In this document: one piece after another, positions 1 through 7,075 of the stretch
Numbering within the stretch: position 1 is the first letter of the stretch
How the letters are laid out: every line of letters begins with the position of its first letter
NCBI GenBank assembly: GCA_903844635.1
Contig: CAIMUF010000081.1
Location: 1-64,000, forward strand
Length of the DNA: 64,000 nucleotides
Reading direction: 5' to 3'
DNA from: an uncultured Sulfuricurvum sp.
Lineage (GTDB): Bacteria; Campylobacterota; Campylobacteria; Campylobacterales; Sulfurimonadaceae
The notes under the pieces: generated by a model
What the model was told of the DNA's origin: nothing
The model's database searches: none
What the model saw: the letters and a program-made list of their open reading frames with translations, nothing else
Made by a program: the position numbers and the translations under genes

Positions 1-109
1 AAATGTCGGTTTCAAGCATTCGCCTGACCGTCACCTCTGCTTAGTTTTCAATGATCTCAAACTCAAATCTAGTTGGCTTTTAATGGCTTCCCAGTGTTTG
101 TGGACGGGA

Positions 110-138
110 ATTATAGGGGATTTAGAAAGGAATGTCAA
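110..138 (-). promoter_or_regulatory. Consensus sigma-70 promoter, probably of an rRNA operon lying off the left edge
   Basis: Read on the minus strand this is TTGACA (138-133), a 17-nt spacer, then TATAAT (115-110), a perfect consensus pair. Upstream (139-187) is a very A/T-rich tract that could act as an UP element. Downstream is a GC-rich discriminator (TCCCGTCC), as in stringently controlled stable-RNA promoters. The transcript would leave the window at position 1 through about 100 nt without an open frame. That leader carries CATTGAAAACTAAGCAG, which resembles antitermination/leader sequence near bacterial 16S or 23S genes. The promoter is seen directly; the rRNA assignment is inference. 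Confidence 0.65.
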
Positions 139-187
139 GAGTAAATGAAAAGAATTCTAAAAAAAGCAAAAAAAGTTCACTTTTTCT

Positions 188-820
188 TTAATAAGTCACT
201 GATACATAGCCTGTTTCTGGACGAATAGTAATAACAGCTGTACCATCAGGATGAGTTAATGTAATATTACAATCTCCTTTCAATAAATATTGATACATGT
301 TTGTTGCAAGTGGTTTCCCCCCTGGATCACCAGTGATATAATAATATGGCCGCCCCAAATGATCAAAGGCAAGCTCACCAATTGCTGAACTTGTATTAAC
401 ATGACACGATGTAGAGAATGTTACAGATGTGATAGCAAATTTTCTTACTATATCTGTATTTTTATTACTACCATCTAAATAATCGTGCGTTAAAGGATCC
501 CTTGCCGTTTCTTCAGGTGATACAGTATCTGAATTTCCATTATGATCTATATCTGAATATATTTCATAATATATTCTCAAAGGAGTAGTAAAGCGTTTAA
601 ACTCAAATTGCCAATTTTCAAGATACCACCTAGTATCATTTGGATCAAATTTATCATCCACCATAGCCAAATGTTGTGTATAACGAATATGACCAGCAAC
701 TTGTTCCGCTGCTTCTTGTAATGGATGACGATTGAAGTTTGGCATTGCTAGTACAGCTAATATACCTATTACTATAATCACAAAAACCAGTTCTAGCATC
801 GTAAAGGCAAAGCGCTTCAT
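188..820 (-). CDS. Type II/IV secretion pseudopilin-like protein
   Basis: A 210-residue protein with a class III (prepilin) signal: MKRFA, then a mature N-terminus FTMLELVFVIIVIGILA with the conserved Glu at mature position 5 and a hydrophobic helix of about 20 residues. The residue before the cleavage site is Ala rather than the usual Gly. The rest is a globular domain with two Cys residues (in a TSCHV stretch and KGDCN) that could form a disulfide. It is probably a minor pilin or pseudopilin processed by prepilin peptidase at the inner membrane. No other pilus gene is nearby. Start chosen at the ATG behind GGTGAATTAAT. Confidence 0.8.
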   Translation of the reverse strand: MKRFAFTMLELVFVIIVIGILAVLAMPNFNRHPLQEAAEQVAGHIRYTQHLAMVDDKFDPNDTRWYLENWQFEFKRFTTPLRIYYEIYSDIDHNGNSDTVSPEETARDPLTHDYLDGSNKNTDIVRKFAITSVTFSTSCHVNTSSAIGELAFDHLGRPYYYITGDPGGKPLATNMYQYLLKGDCNITLTHPDGTAVITIRPETGYVSVTY

Positions 821-857
821 ATTAATTCACCAATATACCCTATTTATATTAGTGATG

Positions 858-863
858 ATTATA
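858..863 (-). promoter_or_regulatory. Putative -10 box of the pseudopilin gene
   Basis: TATAAT on the minus strand, about 38 nt upstream of the pseudopilin ATG. No clear -35 is visible, which is common in Campylobacterota promoters. Confidence 0.4.
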
Positions 864-906
864 ACAAAAGTATTTATAAAAAGAGGGAAAGAGAAAAGAG
901 AATGGG

Positions 907-922
907 TTCCCGCATGCGGGAA
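907..922. repeat. Palindrome TTCCCGCATGCGGGAA, probable aclBA terminator
   Basis: A perfect 16-bp palindrome 17 bp beyond the aclA stop codon. On the minus strand it is followed by a pyrimidine-rich run (CTCTTTTCTCTTTCCCTC), so it could end aclBA transcription. The flanking ATGACG matches other copies of a dispersed GTCATTCCCG-type palindrome in this window (about 29.7, 36.2, 46.1 and 63.1 kb). Confidence 0.6.
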
Positions 923-939
923 TGACGAAAATGGTAAAA

Positions 940-2757
940 TTAAATCTCGTCTGCCATTTCGACGTTGTACAGAATATCGTCTGTTGGGTGACGATACATA
1001 GGCATTCCAAGACGTTTTTCATCTAAGATATGACCGATGAAACCGATAGAGCGACCTACTACGAAGAATGCGTTTAGAGCACCAGCTTCGATGAAGCCGT
1101 CGATATCGGATTCAGAATAACCAAGTGCGCGCCACATATCGACCATCAAGATACCGATAGTTCCATCAACGTTCAAGATAAGATTGTCTTTTTTGGACGT
1201 TGTCAATTTTTCTACTTCAAGAGCAAAATCAAGCAATGGAGTTGCCGGGAAGTGCTCAGCTGCGTATTTTTTCAAACCGGATACACGTAGATCTGGGTTA
1301 CGGACTGATTTGATACGGTGACCGATACCGGAAATCGTTTTTCCTTCTTTTTTCATGTAATCAATAAACTCAGCCGGAGTCATACCACGGTCATTTGCAT
1401 ATTTAAAATAACGTGCTGCATCATCGATTGCGCCACCAAAACGTGGTCCGATTGTCAGAAGTCCTGTTACCAATGAACTGATAACGTCTTTACCTGCACG
1501 AGCTGTTACTTTTGCATTATGCGCTCCCGAAACAGCAGGGCCGTGATCGGCAACGGTCTTGATAACGGTTTCAAGATAATCAGTTGCCCATTTTGGATAA
1601 CGTTTTTTGAACCAAAGAAGAGAGATAACATCACCGATACCAAATCCAGTTTCTGGAGTCGCTACAGAGCTGATTGGGTAACCAGCATAAGTCGCTTCAT
1701 CACCACGGTCATCAGAGATGGTACAAATAAACTCTTTTTTACGACGTACCTTTGGAACCGTTTTCAATTCTGGCTCAATGATTTCTGTAACGATACCTTC
1801 ATTACGAAGTTTTGTGTAAACATCTGCAATGGTTTTTGGTAGGTCATTGAAGCTTGCAGGGACAAACATTCCGGCTTCCGCCATAGCAGTATTTTTGAAT
1901 GCCGCTGTTTCTGCATCTGCATTTGCGCTAGCACCTGCGTGACCGAATTGAACACCTGAACTGAAATGTTTTGCAATCGTTCCGATACACCATGCGATAA
2001 TCGGTTTTTTGATCAAACCTGATTTGACCGCTTCGATTACTTTGTATTCTTCAGTACCCCCTACTTCGCCTAACAATACCATGTATTTAACCTCTGGATT
2101 GCTCTCCATACGAAGAAGATTATCGATGAATACCGATCCAACAAAACGGTCTCCACCGATCGCTACACCCTCGGCAATACCATCAGCATTGATAGCGATG
2201 ATGTTTGAAAGTTCATTAAACAAACCGCCTGAACGGGTAACGAGTCCACATGAACCTGCGCGGTGAAGCTTAGAGTTGATGATGTTTTCGATTGTTCCGC
2301 CGACATTAGCAATTTTAAATCCGCCCGGTGCGATACCACCGACCGTTGCAGGTCCGATAACAACAACACCTGCATCACGCGCTGCTTGGTTCATTTTACG
2401 TGCAAGACGCTCAGGGATACCCTCAGCAGTTACCATGACGGTTTTGAATTGACCTTTGATAGTGATTGCTTCCATTGTTACATCGTACGCAGTACGAAAT
2501 GAAGCAAAGTTCAATAAAACATCTGCTTTTGGAAACGCTGCTGCAGCTTCTGCCGTGTTACGGAAAACTGGAACCATAATCTCATCAGCACCATAGAAAA
2601 ATTTCTCAAATTTATTACCTGAAGTTGGTGCAACGATTGCAGCAACAGAAGGTTTTACGCGATTGATAACATAGTCATAATCCAACATGCGTTGAATTGC
2701 GCTTGCGTTGTTGTTCCAAAAAATCGCTTGTGTATCTTTGGTAAATAAAGCACCCAT
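940..2757 (-). CDS. aclA: ATP-citrate lyase large (alpha) subunit
   Basis: A 605-residue protein matching the large subunit of the two-subunit ATP-citrate lyase of the reductive TCA cycle. The N-terminal half is succinyl-CoA-synthetase-alpha-like and carries the phospho-histidine motif GHAGA at about residue 275. The C-terminal part, from about residue 370, is citrate-synthase-like (for example GIGHRIKSVRNPD and DGTIGILMVDMWRALG). With AclB it cleaves citrate with ATP and CoA to acetyl-CoA and oxaloacetate, the defining step of rTCA carbon fixation. The tracked ORF begins 21 codons earlier; I chose ATG 2757 because AAGGAG lies just upstream and family proteins start near MGALFTKDTQ. It follows aclB by about 10 bp. 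Confidence 0.96.
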   Translation of the reverse strand: MGALFTKDTQAIFWNNNASAIQRMLDYDYVINRVKPSVAAIVAPTSGNKFEKFFYGADEIMVPVFRNTAEAAAAFPKADVLLNFASFRTAYDVTMEAITIKGQFKTVMVTAEGIPERLARKMNQAARDAGVVVIGPATVGGIAPGGFKIANVGGTIENIINSKLHRAGSCGLVTRSGGLFNELSNIIAINADGIAEGVAIGGDRFVGSVFIDNLLRMESNPEVKYMVLLGEVGGTEEYKVIEAVKSGLIKKPIIAWCIGTIAKHFSSGVQFGHAGASANADAETAAFKNTAMAEAGMFVPASFNDLPKTIADVYTKLRNEGIVTEIIEPELKTVPKVRRKKEFICTISDDRGDEATYAGYPISSVATPETGFGIGDVISLLWFKKRYPKWATDYLETVIKTVADHGPAVSGAHNAKVTARAGKDVISSLVTGLLTIGPRFGGAIDDAARYFKYANDRGMTPAEFIDYMKKEGKTISGIGHRIKSVRNPDLRVSGLKKYAAEHFPATPLLDFALEVEKLTTSKKDNLILNVDGTIGILMVDMWRALGYSESDIDGFIEAGALNAFFVVGRSIGFIGHILDEKRLGMPMYRHPTDDILYNVEMADEI

Positions 2758-2767
2758 ATTTTTCTCC

Positions 2768-4084
2768 TTACTTCTCAAGAGCCATACGGACGATGTCAGT
2801 GACATGCGTTTCTGGCCCATAAACTTCGATATAAAGACCCAAACGGTCTGCTGCCTCTTTAATATCCTTCAAACCTTTTTCATAGTTTGGTCCGCCACGG
2901 CGTACATAGATACGTGTATTGTGTGCTTTCATACGTTCTGCATACGTTTCAAACGCTTGGATAATACCGGTAAAGGTTTTGGCAACGTCTGTAAAGTTCG
3001 CAATTGCTCCACCAATGATGAGGATTTTGTCACGACCTTTTGGATCTTTATGACGAGTCATCAAATCAAGAACAGTTTCAGCATAAAACTTGGTTTCACC
3101 CGTAGTTGGTCCACCTGAATATTCACCGTAGTTGGCAAGATCAGCAACATTTCCTGATAAATCAGCAATCGTATCGGCATAAACAACCGATGCACCGCCG
3201 CCCGCAACCATAGTCCAAATACGGCCCATTGGGTTAAGGATAGTAAGTTTCAATGAAGCACCCGATTTGGAGTCTGCTTCAGCAATTGCTTTTTCTTCCG
3301 GAGATTGATCTTCCATACCAAACGCAGTTGGGAACTCTGCTCCACACCATGCATCCGCCATCATAAATCCTGCGGTATCGTCAAGACGTGCAACGAGGTC
3401 AAGAATGTGCATATCATTTCCAACCATAACGATTGGATTAATTTCTAGGTATGCGAAGTTTTGATCACGGTAAAATTTGTAGAATTGTTCAGCAAATGTA
3501 ATAAAACGCTCTTTATTTTCCGTAGGAATTCCAGCAGGAACGTTTGCACGGATCAAGTGAGCGATAGAAGCGTCATCCATAGTAATAGGAATAGTCACTT
3601 CATTGACTTTTTCTTCCCATCCTTCTTCTACTTCCATTCCGCCCTCAGCAGATAGATAAAGGACATCGTCTTCACCAACCGTGGTTGCTGAAATGTAATA
3701 TTCTTGATCTTGAGAGTGAGGAGTAAACGGTTCAATGATAAAGTGCGTCAATGTCCCTTTTTGTCCTGAAAGAAGAATAGTCTCATTAGCGATTTTCGCA
3801 TCAATCCACGTTGCAGCTTCTTCAAGAGTGACATCACCCGGCTTGTTGGTTCGAAACAAAACTAAGTCATTTTTACCCCGTTTACCAAAAAGCATGTCCG
3901 GTTTTGCAACCAATGCTTCTTGTTTCAACCATTCAAAACCATGTTCTTGTGCTTTTGCACGAAGCTCATCACCGTTAGTGACCATTACCGATTTAAAACC
4001 ATAATGGAAACCGCTGAAGTATTTTTCCCAATGCTTTGAGAAAATTGCTTTACCGTCGTATTCACGAATCGCTCTTTGAGCCAT
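2768..4084 (-). CDS. aclB: ATP-citrate lyase small (beta) subunit
   Basis: A 438-residue protein matching the ATP-grasp, succinyl-CoA-synthetase-beta-like subunit of ATP-citrate lyase. It begins MAQRAIREYDGKAIFSKHW; an ATP-grasp region covers roughly the first 230 residues (FITFAEQFYKFYRD, YLEINPIVM) and a flavodoxin-like CoA-ligase domain follows (GRIWTMVAGGGASVVYADTI). It binds ATP and citrate, and AclA supplies the phospho-histidine. First gene of aclBA, with AAGGAG before the ATG. A TATAAT box just upstream suggests strong constitutive expression. The gene marks rTCA autotrophy. Confidence 0.96.
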   Translation of the reverse strand: MAQRAIREYDGKAIFSKHWEKYFSGFHYGFKSVMVTNGDELRAKAQEHGFEWLKQEALVAKPDMLFGKRGKNDLVLFRTNKPGDVTLEEAATWIDAKIANETILLSGQKGTLTHFIIEPFTPHSQDQEYYISATTVGEDDVLYLSAEGGMEVEEGWEEKVNEVTIPITMDDASIAHLIRANVPAGIPTENKERFITFAEQFYKFYRDQNFAYLEINPIVMVGNDMHILDLVARLDDTAGFMMADAWCGAEFPTAFGMEDQSPEEKAIAEADSKSGASLKLTILNPMGRIWTMVAGGGASVVYADTIADLSGNVADLANYGEYSGGPTTGETKFYAETVLDLMTRHKDPKGRDKILIIGGAIANFTDVAKTFTGIIQAFETYAERMKAHNTRIYVRRGGPNYEKGLKDIKEAADRLGLYIEVYGPETHVTDIVRMALEK

Positions 4085-4113
4085 TGCAACTCCTTCGAAA
4101 AATCTTTTGGCAA

Positions 4114-4119
4114 ATTATA
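4114..4119 (-). promoter_or_regulatory. Putative -10 box of the aclBA operon
   Basis: GGTTATAATTTG on the minus strand, about 30 nt upstream of the aclB ATG. No recognisable TTGACA lies 17 nt further up. The position gives a short leader containing the AAGGAG ribosome site. Confidence 0.5.
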
Positions 4120-4175
4120 ACCAATATGAGCTACAGAAATACTCTCAGAGTTTCACTTTGAAGGTAATTATCGTA

Positions 4176-5360
4176 CTATTTGTTTACTTTCGTAACATAA
4201 GCTGTATATATAGGAATATTGATGTAACTTATTGTAACTTTTTTTCCTTTTTTATTTTTCTCTTCGCTCAAAAGAGTCCCTTGGCACTCTGTGATTCCAT
4301 AAAAACGAAGTCTAAGCTGCATTTTTTCACTATCAGCATTTACGCAGGAAATTTGATTGTCCTTTAGTTCATGGGCTAATTCTTTTGCAATATGCATTGA
4401 ATAGGAAAAGTGATCTTTAGGGTTTTTTATCCATTGATATAGCCATTGATTAAAAAATACGGCCAGAGCATTTACAACCAAAAGAGTAAAGGCACTGTAA
4501 AACAAAAGCCGATAACGTCGTCTAAAAATGGGCAACCTAACCCGATAAGTATGAAAAAAAGTTTGTGCCGCGAGCGGAAGTGCCACCATAAAGTACGGTG
4601 CAAAATCTTGAATATTCACTTTTTGACGGAACGACAATAATAATGAAATGACAAACATACTCGATGCTATCATCCATACCAAATCCCGTTCATGAGTCAT
4701 GTACCGTCGGTACAGGACATAAAAAAGATACATGAAGACCACAGGAGAAAAAATAGCCGAATAAATAGCCAAAGCATCTAAAAAACGCCCTTGAGGTCTC
4801 CCGCTTAGATCTATACCAAAAAAGAAAACAGCTAAGAGCAAGAGTCCTGATGAAACGCCTGCTGTAATCCATTGCTTACGGCTAAACCCAAACAATGCAA
4901 TGGAAAAATAGAGAAAAATTGACGTTGCATCGAGCAACATAAAAAGAGGTAAAAGTAGCAATGACCAATTATTAAATCGCAAATATATATATACAAAAGC
5001 AAAAAGCGTCACTATTTTTAATCCTGCTATATTGACAAGCAGTGCAGAACTCGTGATTCCAGGAAGAAGAAGATAGATGAAAACAATCCAAAGCTTATCG
5101 TTTGGGCGGGACACATAGTAGCTTGAAATGAGATACAAAAGTATTGTAGATATGAGATGTATTACAATCATGGGAATACGCAACGTATAATCGTTGGAGC
5201 CAAAAATATTTAAAAAGAAGGTACTAAAACTTTTTAAAAGTGAGCTGTCACCATAAAGGATATTGGCTTCATAAAAGCTAATCGAAAGCCCTTGGATTTG
5301 TGCCACTAAAATAAGGAAATTAATCCCTAAAAAAAGTGCAAAAATCTTATGTTCTCTCAT
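4176..5360 (-). CDS. Polytopic membrane glycosyltransferase-like protein (ArnT/PMT type)
   Basis: A 394-residue, very hydrophobic protein with about nine or ten membrane helices. The first helix is followed by SFYEANILY, resembling the acidic catalytic loop of GT-C glycosyltransferases (PMT/ArnT-like), where an Asp/Glu acts as base and the donor is a polyprenyl-linked sugar. The C-terminus is a short periplasmic-like domain with two Cys residues. It overlaps the upstream amidotransferase gene by 4 bp (ATGA), so the two are translationally coupled although their functions look unrelated. Substrate unknown; the GT-C assignment rests on topology and one motif. Confidence 0.6.
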   Translation of the reverse strand: MREHKIFALFLGINFLILVAQIQGLSISFYEANILYGDSSLLKSFSTFFLNIFGSNDYTLRIPMIVIHLISTILLYLISSYYVSRPNDKLWIVFIYLLLPGITSSALLVNIAGLKIVTLFAFVYIYLRFNNWSLLLLPLFMLLDATSIFLYFSIALFGFSRKQWITAGVSSGLLLLAVFFFGIDLSGRPQGRFLDALAIYSAIFSPVVFMYLFYVLYRRYMTHERDLVWMIASSMFVISLLLSFRQKVNIQDFAPYFMVALPLAAQTFFHTYRVRLPIFRRRYRLLFYSAFTLLVVNALAVFFNQWLYQWIKNPKDHFSYSMHIAKELAHELKDNQISCVNADSEKMQLRLRFYGITECQGTLLSEEKNKKGKKVTISYINIPIYTAYVTKVNK

Positions 5361-5926
5361 AATTTGAGAAAATTATCCAATATTTCGTGCCCATATTCAC
5401 TCATAATGGACTCAGGGTGAAATTGAACGCCATAGATAGGCTTGTCTTTGATTTGCAATGCCATAATCTCATGATCATCTTCGCTGTACGCCGTTGGAAT
5501 AATCTCACTGGGAAGATTTTTTTGCTCTACAATCAGAGAATGATAACGCGTTGCGATAAACATCTCCGGCAATTTATTAAAAATAGCCGTATCCCCCTCT
5601 CGAATCATACGTGATGTCTTGCCGTGCATCATTCGATTGGCTCGTACGACATTACCACCAAACACTTGCGCAATACTTTGATGTCCTAAACATATCCCTA
5701 AAATAGGAATTTTATCTGCAAAGTAACGGATGGCTTCGAGAGTGACACCTGCATCGTCCGGCGTTGCAGGTCCTGGAGAGATGATAAGTTTTTCGGGGTG
5801 AAGTGCCTCAATCTCCTCAACACTCATCTCATCATTTCGGATAATTTTTAAATCAGCGCCCAATTCAAGACAATACTGGACGATGTTATAGGTAAAACTG
5901 TCATAATTATCAATCATTACTATCAT
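5357..5926 (-). CDS. Aminodeoxychorismate/anthranilate synthase glutamine amidotransferase subunit
   Basis: A 189-residue class I glutamine amidotransferase (PabA/TrpG family). It carries the N-terminal MIDNYDSFTYN, the nucleophile Cys in GICLGHQ, and the His-Glu pair in GVQFHPES. It transfers glutamine-derived ammonia to a chorismate-using partner, giving 4-amino-4-deoxychorismate (folate) or anthranilate (tryptophan). No trpE or pabB is in the window, so pabA and trpG cannot be separated. Start set at ATG 5926 because GGAGAAAAT precedes it; the tracked ORF adds five residues. It sits 8 bp after mqnE. Confidence 0.88.
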   Translation of the reverse strand: MIVMIDNYDSFTYNIVQYCLELGADLKIIRNDEMSVEEIEALHPEKLIISPGPATPDDAGVTLEAIRYFADKIPILGICLGHQSIAQVFGGNVVRANRMMHGKTSRMIREGDTAIFNKLPEMFIATRYHSLIVEQKNLPSEIIPTAYSEDDHEIMALQIKDKPIYGVQFHPESIMSEYGHEILDNFLKL

Positions 5927-5934
5927 ATTTTCTC

Positions 5935-6996
5935 CTACCACGCTTTGATAACATTATACAAGCTATCACGCTCAATCGGCTCAAACCCGCTGTTCTTTAT
6001 TAAGGCAACGTACTCATCCAAGTTTACACCATGAGCACTTTTAGCACCTGCCGCTGAATTTATGGATTCTTTTTCGATTGTACCGTCCAAATCGTTAGCC
6101 CCGAATTCTTGAGCTACCAACGCTAAATTTACCGTAGAAGTCACCCAATAAGCTTTAAGATTGGGGACATTATCCAAAACGATTCGACTAATCGCCATCG
6201 TTTTGAGAATCTCATGTGCGGTAATGAACTCTTTGACGTTTAAAAAATTATTTTCACTTTGATACACAAGAGGGATAAAACAGTTAAACCCTCCCGTTAC
6301 ATCCTGTAAATCACGGATTCTCATCATGTGATCAACTCTATGAGAGCGTTCTTCGATATGACCAAACAGCATCGTAACGTTGGATTTCATCCCGCGTTCA
6401 TGCCATTTACGATGAATTTCAATCCACTGCTGGGAATTTACTTTCCCCTTGCAGATGAAATCGCGTACTTTTTCATCAAAAATTTCTGCTCCGCCCCCAG
6501 GAATCGAATCAACACCGTTTGCCACCATCAAATCCAAAATTTCATCGTAGCTTTTATTGTACTCTTCCGCCAAAAAATGAACTTCTGCTGCCGTTAGTGC
6601 TTTAATATGCAACTTCGGGTGACGTGATTTTATTTTTCGAAACACTTCCAAATACCAGTCCAAGCCTGTTTCAGGATTGTGAGCTGAAACGATATGCACT
6701 TCCGAAATACCCCGTGAGACAATATCATCCGTAATCGCCACAATTTCCTCATGACTCATCGTGTAGGGATTAGGGTTTTTACGACTGGCACTGTAGGCAC
6801 AAAATTTGCAGACATCTTTGCAAACATTCGTTGGATTAATATGGCGGTTAATATTGAAAAAGGTCTTTTTGCCATGTAAGGCAATCCGTTTTGTATCTGC
6901 AAGTTCCCCAAGGGTAAACAGATCTAAATTGTACAAAGAAACCGCTTCGTCGAATGTCAGCCGAATATTTTGTTTTACTTTTTCGATAATAGTCAT
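5935..6996 (-). CDS. mqnE: Aminofutalosine synthase, radical SAM
   Basis: A 353-residue radical SAM protein with the cluster motif CKDVCKFC (CX3CX2C) near residue 60, preceded by HINPTNV, and the GGGAEIFDEKVR segment typical of MqnE. It joins the product of MqnA to S-adenosylmethionine, giving aminodeoxyfutalosine in the futalosine route to menaquinone. That fits an organism whose respiration uses menaquinone. MqnC is a related radical SAM enzyme, but the CKFCAYSA form and length favour MqnE. First gene of an operon with the amidotransferase and the membrane glycosyltransferase. No clear ribosome site is visible. Confidence 0.9.
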   Translation of the reverse strand: MTIIEKVKQNIRLTFDEAVSLYNLDLFTLGELADTKRIALHGKKTFFNINRHINPTNVCKDVCKFCAYSASRKNPNPYTMSHEEIVAITDDIVSRGISEVHIVSAHNPETGLDWYLEVFRKIKSRHPKLHIKALTAAEVHFLAEEYNKSYDEILDLMVANGVDSIPGGGAEIFDEKVRDFICKGKVNSQQWIEIHRKWHERGMKSNVTMLFGHIEERSHRVDHMMRIRDLQDVTGGFNCFIPLVYQSENNFLNVKEFITAHEILKTMAISRIVLDNVPNLKAYWVTSTVNLALVAQEFGANDLDGTIEKESINSAAGAKSAHGVNLDEYVALIKNSGFEPIERDSLYNVIKAW

Positions 6997-7028
6997 GAAA
7001 AAATCTTTTATTGTTTATTTATTCGCGC

Positions 7029-7034
7029 ATTATA
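7029..7034 (-). promoter_or_regulatory. Putative -10 box of mqnE
   Basis: TATAAT on the minus strand, about 33 nt upstream of the mqnE ATG, in the divergent mqnE/glnD spacer. Confidence 0.45.
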
Positions 7035-7049
7035 GCGAAAGAAAAACGA

Positions 7050-7055
7050 TACAAT
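7050..7055 (+). promoter_or_regulatory. Putative -10 box of glnD
   Basis: GATACAAT on the plus strand, 20 nt upstream of the chosen glnD ATG at 7076. It argues against the long N-terminal extension in the ORF track, which would begin upstream inside mqnE. Confidence 0.45.
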
Positions 7056-7075
7056 ATCTTAAAAAAGTAGCCCCA

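Noticed and set aside
732-1001. 89-aa plus-strand ORF near the left edge
   Set aside because: It overlaps the pseudopilin and aclA on the opposite strand, crosses the palindrome at 907 and resembles no protein.
6806-7075. 90-residue N-terminal extension of GlnD in the ORF track
   Set aside because: It lies mostly inside mqnE on the other strand and upstream of a likely -10 box at 7050; GlnD homologues do not have it.
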